From: an uncultured Opitutaceae bacterium
Lineage (GTDB): Bacteria; Verrucomicrobiota; Verrucomicrobiia; Opitutales; Opitutaceae
Assembly (NCBI GenBank): GCA_937942145.1
Contig: CALDFV010000101.1
Span: 1 to 43,718, forward strand
Length of the DNA: 43,718 nt
Direction of reading: 5' to 3'
The translations under genes and the position numbers were made by a program. Below the pieces are notes generated by a model. That model searched no databases. It was not told where the DNA came from and saw only the letters and a program-made list of their open reading frames with translations. This document shows, one piece after another, positions 8,939-18,505 of this stretch. Position 1 is the first letter of the stretch, and every line of letters starts with the position of its first letter.

Positions 8939-9736
8939 ATGTCCATGCAGTTCTCGATCCTTGGCAGTAGCAGTTCCGGCAATAGCGGACTCTTGATCAC
9001 GGAAAACTGCAAAGTCCTCGTGGACGCCGGTTTTAGCTGCAAACGAATCTGCGGCATGCTCGAGGAACGCGGTGTCCAGCCCGAAGAAATCGACGCCATA
9101 TTCATCACCCACGAACACAGCGATCATACCGCGGGCATTTCTACATTCGCCAAGAAATTCAATCCAGTCGTGTTCGCCAATATCATGACGGCTAAGGCGG
9201 TTCAGCCCAAGCTAAAGCACAAGCCTGACTGGAAGATCTTCAACACCGGATCGACATTCGAGTTTCGAGATCTTACCGTTGAGAGCTTTTCGGTGCCGCA
9301 CGATGCCCACGATCCAGTCGGATTCAAGTTCAAGAGCGGCCGCGGCGACGACCTGTTTTCCCCCATCCGCAGTCTCGCCTGGCTAACCGACCTTGGGTTT
9401 GCCCCTGTCGGTATTGCCGAGCGCATTCGAGATGTTGATACGCTCATCGTCGAATCCAACTATTGCCCTCAATTGCTTGAACGGGACGAAAAACGCCCCT
9501 GGTCAATCAAACAGCGCATCAGTGGCCGGCACGGCCACCTTTCCAATCGGGCGGCTTGCGACCTGCTCGAATCGATCGATAGCCCAAGCTGGAGCCAGGT
9601 TTTCCTCGCCCACTTGAGCCGGGACTGCAACAGTGCCGACGCTATCCAAAATGTATTTTCCGGTTTGAGACAGCGATCCTCTTATCGTATCGACACCATC
9701 GAAGCGGGCGAAGGCTCAGCCTTACGTTTGGTTTAA
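8939..9736 (+). CDS. YycJ/WalJ-type MBL-fold metallo-hydrolase
   Basis: A metallo-beta-lactamase-fold hydrolase of about 265 residues. The N-terminal FSILGSSSSGNSGLLI and the metal motif ITHEHSDHTAGI (HxHxDH) are clear; further ligands appear in SVPHDAHDPVGF, the LIVESNY strand and FLAHLSRDCN. This arrangement matches the YycJ (WalJ) group, linked in Firmicutes to cell-wall/DNA-repair-related functions, probably as a nuclease or phosphodiesterase; here the substrate is unknown. ATG at 8939 (or 8945) is favoured over an upstream TTG at 8927, because conserved sequence begins immediately after it. No strong ribosome-binding site is visible. Confidence 0.88.
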   Translation: MSMQFSILGSSSSGNSGLLITENCKVLVDAGFSCKRICGMLEERGVQPEEIDAIFITHEHSDHTAGISTFAKKFNPVVFANIMTAKAVQPKLKHKPDWKIFNTGSTFEFRDLTVESFSVPHDAHDPVGFKFKSGRGDDLFSPIRSLAWLTDLGFAPVGIAERIRDVDTLIVESNYCPQLLERDEKRPWSIKQRISGRHGHLSNRAACDLLESIDSPSWSQVFLAHLSRDCNSADAIQNVFSGLRQRSSYRIDTIEAGEGSALRLV

Positions 9737-9807
9737 TCGTTGGGCATCTACTTGCGCCGACAGGTTGTCCCTCCATTCGCTTATTTAGGATCCCTAACCT
9801 AATTGCT

Positions 9808-11256
9808 ATGACTCACAATCCACCACGAAGAGCGCGACGGACAAAGATCGTCTTCACCATCGGTCCCTCTACCGATAGCGAAGAAATTCTCGAGACTTTG
9901 ATGTCGGTTCACTTTGTCGATGTGTGTCGCATCAACATGGCTCATGCGAACCACGACTATGTGCGTAAGGTTTGCCGTCGCATTCGAAGTATCGGCGAAA
10001 AGATCGAGCGCCCCCTTTCTATCATGATGGATATCAAGGGACCGGAGATTCGCACCGGAGTGGTCGAAAAGCCAATCGTGCTCGAAGTCGGCCAGCTCTT
10101 CGATTTCATCGTCTCGCCTGATGCGCCATTGTCTGAAGATGTTCACTCAGTCAGCGTCAACTACCCCAATCTCGCAAGAGGGATTGAAGTTGGCGGTGAT
10201 ATCCTCGTAGACAACGGGCTCATCCGTCTTGAGGTACTTGAGAAAAACGACCAACGAATTCGCTGCAAAGTGATCATTCCGGGCGAGCTCCGCAGTCGGC
10301 GGCACATCAACCTACCCGGAGTCAAAGTCGACTTACCTCCTCTCACCGAAAAGGACCAGGGAGATGCCTTGGTGGGAATCGAGGAAGGCGTTGATCTTTT
10401 TGCCCTTTCGTTCGTGCGCGAAGAAAACGATATAAGAATCCTTAGAGGATTTCTCGACGAAAATGGAGGTCACGACGCGCGCATTATCGCCAAAATTGAG
10501 GACCAGTCAGCAATTACCAACTTGGAAGGGATCATCGGAGAATCAGATGCCCTCATGGTCGCTCGCGGTGACTTAGGCATCGAGTGCCCGTTTGAGACTC
10601 TGCCCATTATCCAGCACAATGCAGTAAAGTCCTGCCTTCGCTTGGGCAAGCCGGTCATCATCGCAACCCATATGCTTGAATCGATGATTTCCAATCCGAT
10701 TCCGACTCGAGCCGAAGTCTCGGATGTTGCGATCGCCATCGAAGAAGAAGCTGACTGTGTCATGCTTTCTGGTGAGACCACAATTGGCAAATACCCGATC
10801 CAATGCGTGGAAGCGCTTACGAAAATATCCAAAGCAATCGATCAGGAAGGAAAGAAATTCAACTTCGCCCAGGAACTTGCCCTCATTACTGACAAGGCTC
10901 GTATCCAACATTCGGCTGTCATCATGGCCAACGAGTTGGATGCGGTTGCGATTCTCTGTTTCACGCGAAGCGGTTCCATGGCTCGCGGGGTATCCGCTCA
11001 ACGACCACGAACCTCGCCTATATTCGCGTTTACCAATTCAATCGATACCGTTCGAAAACTACGCCTCCATCACGGAGTCGTACCCTTCCAGATGATTTTC
11101 TGCACCGAGCCAGAAGCCACCGTGGCTCGGGCCATGAAGGTTCTAGTAACACGCGGGTACTTGAAGTCCGGTGATAAAATAGTGCTCGTCTCAGATACCC
11201 TTGCAAGCGATCGAGTCATCGACAGCATCCAGCTGAGAACCGTGGATGAATACTAG
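9808..11256 (+). CDS. pyk: pyruvate kinase
   Basis: A 482-residue glycolytic enzyme converting phosphoenolpyruvate and ADP to pyruvate and ATP. Motifs in order: RTKIVFTIGPSTDS, INMAHANHDYVRK, MMDIKGPEIRTG, the B-domain DILVDNGLIRLEV, NLPGVKVDLPPLTEKD, the active-site IIAKIEDQSAITNLEGI with the catalytic Lys/Glu, MVARGDLGIE, and the potassium-site ATHMLESMISNPIPTRAEVSDVA. The usual ATQMLESM has His for Gln here. The C-terminal allosteric domain (about 355-482) is present but without an extra PEP-utiliser domain. It converges on the DUF2064 gene with only 12 bp between stops. Confidence 0.96.
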   Translation: MTHNPPRRARRTKIVFTIGPSTDSEEILETLMSVHFVDVCRINMAHANHDYVRKVCRRIRSIGEKIERPLSIMMDIKGPEIRTGVVEKPIVLEVGQLFDFIVSPDAPLSEDVHSVSVNYPNLARGIEVGGDILVDNGLIRLEVLEKNDQRIRCKVIIPGELRSRRHINLPGVKVDLPPLTEKDQGDALVGIEEGVDLFALSFVREENDIRILRGFLDENGGHDARIIAKIEDQSAITNLEGIIGESDALMVARGDLGIECPFETLPIIQHNAVKSCLRLGKPVIIATHMLESMISNPIPTRAEVSDVAIAIEEEADCVMLSGETTIGKYPIQCVEALTKISKAIDQEGKKFNFAQELALITDKARIQHSAVIMANELDAVAILCFTRSGSMARGVSAQRPRTSPIFAFTNSIDTVRKLRLHHGVVPFQMIFCTEPEATVARAMKVLVTRGYLKSGDKIVLVSDTLASDRVIDSIQLRTVDEY

Positions 11257-11268
11257 AATATCGAAACC

Positions 11269-11913
11269 TTAAGTATCGGGGAGAGACAAGCGCTCCCAGA
11301 GATCTGGATCTACAAATGTGCGTTGGCTTAAAAGGTCCTTCCAATCATCCACGTCTACGCGTTGTTCCAAGAGTTTCACCGCTTTGTCCAGCAACCGTAT
11401 TCGATCGATGGTTTGTTTTAGAACAGACGGACTTCCCCAATTCATTCCATGGAATATTGAAGATTCAAAGGACTTGATACCTAGTAAATAGTATCCTCCA
11501 TCAGATGCGGGGCCCAAGACGAAGTCGGAGCGGTCCAATGCCAAAGCGGCCTTCTGCAAAGCGGGCTCGTCAAGCCCGAGGCAGTCTGCTCCCAGAAAAA
11601 TAACCTTTCTCTCAGCGCCGTCCTCCAAACACGATCGAGCGGCTCGCATCATCCGATCCCCCAAATCTCCCTCGCCCTGGGGCCTCATAAGCGTCCGAGA
11701 ACCGAGCCACTCTCTCATCATCGATTCATGGCCATCCGGCGAAAACCGAGTCTCCACCTCCCATTCGGCTGGGATCACATTCAGTTGCCGGATCCCCATC
11801 CACCGGTAGAGCTCCAAGGCTGCCCGGTCGCCAACACTCTTGGCGAGTCTCGTTTTTACGCATCCCAATTCGGGCGCCTTATACATGAGGATCGCCCTAG
11901 TAGGAACGGACAT
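11269..11913 (-). CDS. DUF2064 / TIGR04282-type glycosyltransferase
   Basis: A 214-residue GT-A-fold protein of the DUF2064 family, related to nucleotidyl- and glycosyl-transferases such as CofC. Signatures: MYKAPELGCVKTRLAKSVGDRAALELYRWM at the N-terminus, QGEGDLGDRM, VIFLGADCLGLDEPAL (the metal-binding Asp region) and FVLGPASDGGYYLLGI. ATG at 11913 is chosen because the family's first strand (RAILMYKAPELG) follows at once; the frame is open further upstream but that would overlap the neighbouring membrane protein by over 100 bp. With this start it overlaps the end of that gene by 17 bp, implying co-translation. The sugar donor and acceptor are unknown. Confidence 0.85.
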   Translation of the reverse strand: MSVPTRAILMYKAPELGCVKTRLAKSVGDRAALELYRWMGIRQLNVIPAEWEVETRFSPDGHESMMREWLGSRTLMRPQGEGDLGDRMMRAARSCLEDGAERKVIFLGADCLGLDEPALQKAALALDRSDFVLGPASDGGYYLLGIKSFESSIFHGMNWGSPSVLKQTIDRIRLLDKAVKLLEQRVDVDDWKDLLSQRTFVDPDLWERLSLPDT

Positions 11914-13291
11914 AAAATCCACTGCTCTTCGAACGGCAGGTGAGCGCGTACCACAGGATGCCGAGCAGAAAGGGTATCCACAATGCGACGCTGTACCACG
12001 AGCCAAGCGCCACAGGCCCCTCTCCCCCAAGATAGGATGCGTAATAAATAAATGCGGACAAAGAAACCAAACGAAAACCTAAGTGCATCGTTCCTAGAGC
12101 AAAGGGGGCCATCCACAAAAAGCTCGACGGGTAAACTGCTACTGCCAAGACGAGATAGGTCCCGATATAGAGATTCGCGAATCGCTCCATACTCGAATTT
12201 CGGAAAACCAACAACAAGGATATCACGACAACAAGCCAGAAGAAAAATTCGGGACTCAACCCGACACCTATCCGGCTCAAGGTTCCTGGAACGAGTGACA
12301 AGGTATCAGCGAAGACGCTCGCTGAAAAGGGCGAGATCATCTTCAAGTCTGTATTCAGCGATAACGAGCCCCAACCGTTGAACGCGAGCAATGGGATCAA
12401 GCCCACTAGCAAAATGGCTATTCCTGTTTTGATGCCCGACTTCACTAGGACATGCCAAAACATCCAAATGACGATAGGCAGAAAAACAAGATTCATGGCA
12501 GCCGCGAGTCCCATTAACAGTACCGCGAAGCTAACCATTTGACCAGGCCCACCACTCAACCCTCCATTGGTGCTGATAATGACAGCACCTCCTTTCCGGT
12601 CAACCCAAGCTTCCCAAATGAGAAAGCCCCCCAGAGCGGGCAGGAGCATCAGGCTTTCCATATGCCCTTCCCCTGCTACTGAAAACGCAACCAAAGGATT
12701 CCACCCGTACAGGGCAGCTTTCCGGGAGCCGTATCGCATTGCCAGAATGATGCATATCCAAATATCTACTACGACTAGTATCGTTTTGATACCCCACTCA
12801 TTAAAACCCATCCCATACAGAAGCCTAAATATAGCTAGGCTCAACGGCGGCTGGCTTGAAACCTCATTTTTATCCCTTATCCGTTCCCACGCATCGCCGC
12901 GCAGCAATTCCAGCTCCTGGGCTCCCGGTGTAACCTGATACGGATTGAAGTTTGAATCCAAAACTTCACCCTCCCACATTCTCCGGACCAGATCTTCAGA
13001 AGCGGGTAGTGGCAGAAGCAAAAGTCGACCTGCGACCGCTACGCCAATCATGAGCCACATCCAACGTTTTCCATTGAACCAGCTCAGAAAAAAACCGACC
13101 GATGCCAACACAGCCCCCACAAGGAAGCTCGATACGTTTTCACCCAACTCGGGTAATCCCGCAACGGACATTCGATAACACCCGAGCAAAAACAGAAATG
13201 CAGAAAACAGAAAGAGAATTAACTCTTTCTTGGTAGCTCGATAAAAGACCGAACCAGAAGATTTCTCATAATATGAAAGCGACCTTAACAT
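11897..13291 (-). CDS. integral-membrane GT-C-type glycosyltransferase
   Basis: A 464-residue protein with around ten or more hydrophobic segments spread over the length (for example FLFSAFLFLLGCYRM, FLVGAVLASVGFFLSW, MWLMIGVAVAGRLLLLP). The first large loop has ASEDLVRRMWEGEVLDSNFNPY, which resembles the acidic-loop pattern (xD/ExxRRxxWxG...NPY) of polyprenol-phosphate-sugar-dependent mannosyltransferases of the GT-C class; the acidic pair is the likely catalytic site. It would move a lipid-linked sugar onto an acceptor on the outer face of the inner membrane. It is paired with the downstream DUF2064 gene (17 bp overlap). I cannot assign the sugar. No strong ribosome-binding site precedes the ATG. 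Confidence 0.75.
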   Translation of the reverse strand: MLRSLSYYEKSSGSVFYRATKKELILFLFSAFLFLLGCYRMSVAGLPELGENVSSFLVGAVLASVGFFLSWFNGKRWMWLMIGVAVAGRLLLLPLPASEDLVRRMWEGEVLDSNFNPYQVTPGAQELELLRGDAWERIRDKNEVSSQPPLSLAIFRLLYGMGFNEWGIKTILVVVDIWICIILAMRYGSRKAALYGWNPLVAFSVAGEGHMESLMLLPALGGFLIWEAWVDRKGGAVIISTNGGLSGGPGQMVSFAVLLMGLAAAMNLVFLPIVIWMFWHVLVKSGIKTGIAILLVGLIPLLAFNGWGSLSLNTDLKMISPFSASVFADTLSLVPGTLSRIGVGLSPEFFFWLVVVISLLLVFRNSSMERFANLYIGTYLVLAVAVYPSSFLWMAPFALGTMHLGFRLVSLSAFIYYASYLGGEGPVALGSWYSVALWIPFLLGILWYALTCRSKSSGFYVRSY

Positions 13292-13638
13292 CAGAGCCTA
13301 GCCAACAAGTTCCTAATAGTTAAGCACTTAATTTGATATCGAGGATTCAGCATTGAGGGTTTCTCAAACGGGGGATTGTGCAATTGGGTCTTCTTCAAAA
13401 ATCGCGCCTCCTTCCGGGTCGATTCCCGGCAAGCAAATCGCTCAACAAAGCCACTTTATTTATCCCGTTCTAGCAAGCCGCAATCCATTGATAGGCAGAT
13501 TTTTCCATCCCTAAAGCGGGCTGGAAAGGTCATCCGCCTCCTTCGCGGTCTAAAGAGCATCGGCTGCCAAATAAGCTTGAACGCCCTCTCACTAATCCTG
13601 TCTCTAGTTCTATGCCAGGCCGCAACACCCCTCATTTC
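13292..13638. other. divergent intergenic region
   Basis: About 350 bp separate the minus-strand glycosyltransferase gene from the plus-strand YyaL gene and must hold both promoters. The only open frames are short, and one at 13376-13642 runs into the next gene without a ribosome-binding site. A tRNA-arm-like hairpin (13414-13429) is present, but no complete tRNA. I see no convincing -35/-10 pair or operator. Confidence 0.5.
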
Positions 13639-15846
13639 ATGATCATCACCGCTCTCACGCTTAGCGGTATATGGGTCTCCGCGGAAACCTCCCCGTCTGA
13701 CGCCACCCCCAATCGGCTCCTGTCAGAGCAATCGCCCTATCTGCAACAGCACGCCTACAATCCGGTAGACTGGTTCCCATGGGGTGACGAGGCGTTCGAA
13801 AAAGCGAAAGCGGAAGAAAAAGTCGTTCTTCTCTCGATCGGCTACTCCACTTGCCACTGGTGTCACGTGATGAATCGCGAGTCGTTTTCCAACCCCGAAA
13901 TAGCCGCCTATCTCAATGAGTATTTCGTTTGTATCAAAGTCGACCGCGAAGAGCGTCCCGACGTCGACGGCGTTTACATGAACTTCGTCCAGCAACTGAC
14001 CGGTAGTGGAGGTTGGCCCCTCAACGTTTGGCTCACCCCAGACCGTAAACCCTTTTTTGGCGGTACCTACTTTCCTCCAGACCGGAGTAGAGGAACGCGA
14101 GGCGCCACATTTCCCGAACTGCTTACCCGTATTCACGATATGTGGAAGACAGATCAGGGTAGTGTGATCGAGCGAAGCGAGCAAATGGTCACAGCCCTCA
14201 ACGACTTCGCTTCCCAATCAACAAGCCATTCCAGTGGAGAAATCGAAATAGGCCTGGTCTCTGCGGCGATCGAGTCGTTCCAAAACGCTTTCATTGAACG
14301 GACAGGGGCTTTTGGAGCCGGTCCCAATTTCCCCAGCGCCGCCAGCCTCTCCTTTCTACTCAAAACAAGCGTAGTAAAGGAGGTCAGCGACGTTCAGCGA
14401 GAGAAAGCCAGGCAAATGGCTTTGGCTTCACTGAAAGCCATCATGACAGGCGGTATCCAGGATCACATTGGAGGGGGATTTCATCGCTACACGGTCGATG
14501 GAGAATGGAAGCTTCCTCACTACGAAAAAATGCTCTATGACCAGGCTACCTTGATAAAGGCCTATGTAGATGCCTGGAAAAGTACACGTGACGACAAATA
14601 CCGGGAAGTGGTTATTAACACTTCCGAATACCTCCTCCGCGACATGCGTCACGCACAAGGAGCCTTTTTCAGCGCAGAAGACGCGGAGAGCTACGAATCC
14701 AGTGATGCCAAGGTAAAACGGGAAGGTGCATTCTATGTATGGAGTAGCGAGGAACTCAACACTGCCCTAAACGATGCCCACTTGGCTTCCATTGCCCATT
14801 CCTACTATACGCTCAGCGAAACCGGAAATGCTCCGAGCGGTCCTTTCAATACCACAGAAGTTGAAGGCTACAACACCCTTCGCATTGAGAAATCTATTGC
14901 CGATCTAGCACGCGAGTTTCAACTCTCTGAAACCGAGATCGATGCGAAACTTGATCTCATAAAAACAACGCTTTTCATAGCTCGAGCCGAGCGGCCTCGC
15001 CCGCACCTAGATGACAAAATTATAACGTCCTGGAACGGTCTCACCATATCCGCGCTGTCTCAAGCGGCCCAAACCTTGGGCAAACCTGAATACGCCCAGG
15101 CAGCAACTGAGGCCGCTCAATTTATAAGGTCGAATCTCTTCAACGCCAAGAACGGACAGCTTACTCGACTGTTTCGGAATGCCCCTTCCACCGTGGAAGC
15201 ATTTTCCGATGACTACGCCTACCTTATTGAGGGCTTGGTCGACCTCTACGAAGCCACCGCGGATCCTCAATGGCTCGAATGGGCAAACACGCTGCAGGAA
15301 ACTCAAATAGCGTTGTTCTACGACGAGAAGAATGGTGGTTTCTTTGGGTTTCAAGCTAGTGATGAAATCGTTTTTAACCAATCCAAGGACGGTTTTGACG
15401 GGGCTATTCCCAGCGCGAATTCGACGAGCGCGAAAAACCTCGCCCGCCTCGGACAGTTTTTTGACAACTCTGATTATTCGGATAAGGCCAAGCAGTCGAT
15501 ATTGTCTTTTCTTCCTTCAATCGCTGACGCTCCCATGCGAATGCCCGCTTTGATCGACGCGGCCCTTTATGTTATCAAAAAGCCGATACAGATCGTAGTC
15601 GCAGAGAACCCAGGCAGCACAACGATGAAAACCATCGCCAGCGAAATTCTGTTGCCAAACCGCCTTCTTCTTCACGCCGATGCAGGCGCCAGTCAGAGGT
15701 TTCTCGGGAAGCATCTTCCATTTATCCAGAGCGCTCAAGCCATCGAGGGGAAACCGACCGCCTATGTGTGCGAAAACTTTGTCTGCCAGCTTCCCGCTCG
15801 ATCACCGGAAGCGCTCAAAAAACAACTTGCTCATCTAGTGCAGTAG
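13639..15846 (+). CDS. secreted YyaL/DUF255 thioredoxin-domain protein
   Basis: A 735-residue protein of the YyaL (SSP411, spermatogenesis-associated protein 20) family. Residues 1-17 ([16 protein letters not shown]) form a signal peptide when the ATG at 13639 is used, so I prefer it to ATG at 13612. After [23 protein letters not shown] comes a thioredoxin-fold domain with the redox motif TCHWCHVM (Cys72, Cys75), then an (alpha/alpha)6-barrel region resembling glycosidases ([54 protein letters not shown]). The role is unknown; family members are often near sugar or thiol-related genes. It converges on the small DUF6941-like gene with 19 bp between stops. Confidence 0.9.
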   Translation: MIITALTLSGIWVSAETSPSDATPNRLLSEQSPYLQQHAYNPVDWFPWGDEAFEKAKAEEKVVLLSIGYSTCHWCHVMNRESFSNPEIAAYLNEYFVCIKVDREERPDVDGVYMNFVQQLTGSGGWPLNVWLTPDRKPFFGGTYFPPDRSRGTRGATFPELLTRIHDMWKTDQGSVIERSEQMVTALNDFASQSTSHSSGEIEIGLVSAAIESFQNAFIERTGAFGAGPNFPSAASLSFLLKTSVVKEVSDVQREKARQMALASLKAIMTGGIQDHIGGGFHRYTVDGEWKLPHYEKMLYDQATLIKAYVDAWKSTRDDKYREVVINTSEYLLRDMRHAQGAFFSAEDAESYESSDAKVKREGAFYVWSSEELNTALNDAHLASIAHSYYTLSETGNAPSGPFNTTEVEGYNTLRIEKSIADLAREFQLSETEIDAKLDLIKTTLFIARAERPRPHLDDKIITSWNGLTISALSQAAQTLGKPEYAQAATEAAQFIRSNLFNAKNGQLTRLFRNAPSTVEAFSDDYAYLIEGLVDLYEATADPQWLEWANTLQETQIALFYDEKNGGFFGFQASDEIVFNQSKDGFDGAIPSANSTSAKNLARLGQFFDNSDYSDKAKQSILSFLPSIADAPMRMPALIDAALYVIKKPIQIVVAENPGSTTMKTIASEILLPNRLLLHADAGASQRFLGKHLPFIQSAQAIEGKPTAYVCENFVCQLPARSPEALKKQLAHLVQ

Positions 15847-15865
15847 AACGGGAGAGGGAAAGTCC

Positions 15866-16288
15866 TCAATTATCCATCGTTCCACGCACTTGCTTCTTCA
15901 TTGCGCTAGCTACCGTTAAAGGAACGGTTCCTTGGAGAGTCTCATCCACAAAAAGAGCGATCTCATGGTTTCCAAACTCGTCAATTTTCAACTTGTTGAG
16001 GTTCAGAACCATATTAACTGCGACAGAGGGCCGGTTGGGCGGAACCTTTACTGAGAAATTCGCCTTCATTTCAGGCATCAGTTGTACGCCTTTGCTGTTG
16101 CGTAGACTGATTTTCAACTGATGGGGTCCCACCTCATTCCTCCCAAACCTTAGGCGAGTCACGATACAGCACCGCTCTCGAACGACCGGCGTCTTGGGAG
16201 CGGCGATTCCCTCAAAGACTCCCAGTACATTGAGCCGACCTTGATAATCGGTCGCCGCATCGCAAATCGCTAGCATTTCAATCTTCAT
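15866..16288 (-). CDS. DUF6941-type small protein
   Basis: A 140-residue protein beginning MKIEMLAICDAATDYQGRLNVLGVFEGI, the pattern I associate with the DUF6941 family (a beta-sandwich protein of unknown role). The rest is beta-strand-rich (RLRFGRNEVGPHQLKISL, VAVNMVLNLNKLKI, HEIALFVDETLQGTVPLTV), with no signal peptide or membrane helix. It lies 57 bp beyond a protein that follows floA, on the same strand, so it is the last member of this five-gene run. Function cannot be deduced. Confidence 0.72.
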   Translation of the reverse strand: MKIEMLAICDAATDYQGRLNVLGVFEGIAAPKTPVVRERCCIVTRLRFGRNEVGPHQLKISLRNSKGVQLMPEMKANFSVKVPPNRPSVAVNMVLNLNKLKIDEFGNHEIALFVDETLQGTVPLTVASAMKKQVRGTMDN

Positions 16289-16345
16289 AGGGAACGCGAG
16301 CGAAACAAAGGAACCTCCGATGTCTGCCTTTCCAATTTCCTCAAA

Positions 16346-16948
16346 CTACCTGAGAGCCACAGGCACATCGAGGATCTCTTTAAGTACGATCGCTCGCCGA
16401 AGTGACTCCGGATCGTCCAGGTCATCCCAGAGCTTTGCATACCGCATGCGGTCCATATCGCTTCGAGCTTTCTTTGACATCGGACGCGCGTAGGCCGTCC
16501 CGACATCGGCCAAGCGAGCCCTTTCCGCAAATTCACGGGTTTTTCGAACCTGCTCCTCGATTTCCTTTCGCTGTTCTTCGTAAAAATCCAACGGGTTCGT
16601 CTGCCGCGGTTCTGGCGGGGGGGCACTGCTTTCTAGACCGGGGAATGCCTCCACCTCAGCTTCTTCTCGATAAGATCTTTCAAAATTTGGCGGCAACGGC
16701 TGGGCATCTTCAAGCGTTGGAAGCTCAGGAGGTGCCTGTCGTTCGACCGGCACGTTCCCCCGTTGCTGACGCTCTAGAATCTTACGACGAATCTCTTCCT
16801 GAATCTTGCGAGCCCGTTCGTCGGCTTTCGGGTCCGGCACACCCTCCGCTTCAGCGTTCTTCTTCGCCTTGCTCGTTCCTAGGAAATAGAGCAAAGCGAT
16901 GACGATGGGAACGAGTTTTTCGAGATTATCTAAGAACCAAGTGTCCAT
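16346..16948 (-). CDS. membrane-anchored charged hypothetical protein next to floA
   Basis: A 200-residue protein with one N-terminal helix (about residues 9-25, LEKLVPIVIALLYFLG) and then a long charged region: KADERARKIQEEIRRKILERQQRG (predicted coiled coil or long helix, about 42-65), a Pro/Glu-rich linker (about 70-110), and a second charged helical block (QRKEIEEQVRKTREFAERAR, about 124-145). The C-terminal part looks folded (DLDDPESLRRAIVLKEILDVPVALR). No family is recognised. It begins 19 bp after floA, so it is translated from the same transcript; the likely place is the inner membrane with a cytoplasmic tail, perhaps as a partner of the flotillin assembly. Confidence 0.78.
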   Translation of the reverse strand: MDTWFLDNLEKLVPIVIALLYFLGTSKAKKNAEAEGVPDPKADERARKIQEEIRRKILERQQRGNVPVERQAPPELPTLEDAQPLPPNFERSYREEAEVEAFPGLESSAPPPEPRQTNPLDFYEEQRKEIEEQVRKTREFAERARLADVGTAYARPMSKKARSDMDRMRYAKLWDDLDDPESLRRAIVLKEILDVPVALR

Positions 16949-16967
16949 TTAATCGTGTTTCAAGGAC

Positions 16968-18026
16968 CTACCCCTTTATTTCGCCATCACTCTCGTCTTT
17001 TTCCGGCTTGGCAATGGAACCGCGCATTTGAGTGTCTGCATCGATGTTCTTCATCTTGTAATAGTCCATGATACCCAAATTACCACTACGAAAGGCTTCA
17101 GCCATAGCGAGCGGGACTTGAGCTTCTGCCTCAACCACTTTGGCCCTCATTTCCTGAACTCGGGCCTTCATTTCCTGCTCGACCGCCACCGCAGCAGCGC
17201 GGCGTATTTCCGCTTGGGCCTGGGCCATGTTTTTGTTCGCCTCTGCTTGGGCCTCCTGCAACGAAGCTCCTACGTTTGCTCCTACGTCAACGTCGGCGAT
17301 ATCGATAGAGAGGATTTCAAATGCCGTACCAACATCCAATCCTCGCCCTAGAACGGTCTTCGAAATCATGTCAGGCGATTCCAACACAACTTTATAGGTA
17401 TCCGCAGAACCGATCGTGGTCACGATTCCTTCACCCACACGGGCGATGATGGTCTCTTCTTTCGCTCCCCCAACAAATCGTTCCAGGTTTGTGCGAACCG
17501 TAACCCGAGCCTTCGCCTTCACTTGGATACCATCTTTGGCAACGCCATCAATTGACTTCTTAGGACCATCTTGACTGGGACAATCTATCACTTTCGGATC
17601 AACGGAAGTGCGGACCGCATCCGTCACTGATTTACCTGAACCTTTCGTAGCCAGATCGATCGCACAGGCGCGGGAAAAGTCCAAACTGATGCCCGCTTTC
17701 ATCGCTGCGATAATCGCTTGCACCGTCGGGATCAGATTTCCTCCCGCCAAGAAGTGAGCTTCCAAATCGTCCGTGGACAAATCAACACCCGCCTTGACCG
17801 CTGTTATTCGAGCGTCCACCACTAAACCGTAGGGAACTCCTCGCAATTTCATCGCGATAATATTGAGAAAACCAACCGGAGCTTTGGCTAGCATCGCCTT
17901 GAGCCACGTATTGAAAAAAGAGATGACGACGAACCCCAACACCAACAATACGAGCAGGATCGGAACAATGACGATTAATGAGAGGCCTTCGACGAAGGCA
18001 AATGAGTATGGCATATTGAATTTCAT
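16968..18026 (-). CDS. floA: flotillin-like protein FloA
   Basis: A 352-residue bacterial flotillin of the FloA (YqfA/UPF0365) family, which scaffolds functional membrane microdomains. The N-terminal hydrophobic hairpin ([35 protein letters not shown], about residues 9-45) anchors it in the membrane. Family signatures include [77 protein letters not shown] and the Glu-Ala-rich domain [43 protein letters not shown] (about 250-300). The C-terminal [16 protein letters not shown] matches family ends. It sits after two NfeD genes, the gene order of B. subtilis yqeZ-yqfA. The ATG at 18026 gives four residues before a second Met; either start is possible. Confidence 0.95.
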   Translation of the reverse strand: MKFNMPYSFAFVEGLSLIVIVPILLVLLVLGFVVISFFNTWLKAMLAKAPVGFLNIIAMKLRGVPYGLVVDARITAVKAGVDLSTDDLEAHFLAGGNLIPTVQAIIAAMKAGISLDFSRACAIDLATKGSGKSVTDAVRTSVDPKVIDCPSQDGPKKSIDGVAKDGIQVKAKARVTVRTNLERFVGGAKEETIIARVGEGIVTTIGSADTYKVVLESPDMISKTVLGRGLDVGTAFEILSIDIADVDVGANVGASLQEAQAEANKNMAQAQAEIRRAAAVAVEQEMKARVQEMRAKVVEAEAQVPLAMAEAFRSGNLGIMDYYKMKNIDADTQMRGSIAKPEKDESDGEIKG

Positions 18027-18040
18027 TGAGCTAAGTTTCG

Positions 18041-18505
18041 TTATAATTTGGATACGATTATTCTAAAATTGTCTTTTCCAGTCACTTTGACTTCTTCGTT
18101 TTTTTCAATGAAGCCAGACTTCGAAGCGGCTTCCAGCTTTTTACCACCCAGGAGAACAAAACCGGTTGGACCCAATGCGGTGACGGTCCGCCCTGTCTGA
18201 CCGACTACGTCGTCGCCGGCTTTTGAATATGTTGTAGAATCTTCGATCGATCCTGACATGAACAACTGTTTCCCCATTGGGGTTTTGGGCAGTATTTTAA
18301 ATTCAAAAAAGAGTGCCAGAACCACTAAGGTAATTGCTACAATAGTTGCGATAAACGCGCCAAACGCGCCAAATTCAGTGTAGGAGACGGCAATCCCTCC
18401 GATCATTAAAGCCCCCCCGATCGCCCCAATAATTCCACCGGGCAGGAAAACTTCGCTACCAATGAGGACAACGCCGGCGAGAAAAAGAAGAATGATCGTA
18501 ATCAT
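18041..18505 (-). CDS. short NfeD-family membrane protein
   Basis: A 154-residue protein with three hydrophobic segments (about 1-24, 29-48 and 52-70: [28 protein letters not shown] and [22 protein letters not shown]) followed by a soluble OB-fold NfeD domain (about 100-154) with [26 protein letters not shown] and [17 protein letters not shown]. It has no protease domain, as with short NfeD proteins, and partners flotillins. The ATG at 18505 overlaps the TGA of the upstream long NfeD gene (ATGA), and a strong AGGAGGTGAAGGC ribosome-binding site precedes it, so it is translationally coupled. floA follows after 14 bp. Confidence 0.88.
   Translation of the reverse strand: MITIILLFLAGVVLIGSEVFLPGGIIGAIGGALMIGGIAVSYTEFGAFGAFIATIVAITLVVLALFFEFKILPKTPMGKQLFMSGSIEDSTTYSKAGDDVVGQTGRTVTALGPTGFVLLGGKKLEAASKSGFIEKNEEVKVTGKDNFRIIVSKL

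Noticed and set aside
13414-13429. T-arm-like hairpin CCGGG-TCGATT-CCCGG
   Set aside because: Its loop has six bases instead of seven, and no matching acceptor stem lies at the right distance, so it is not a tRNA.
13376-13642. 88-codon plus-strand frame before the YyaL gene
   Set aside because: Runs into the next gene; no start signal or conserved pattern.
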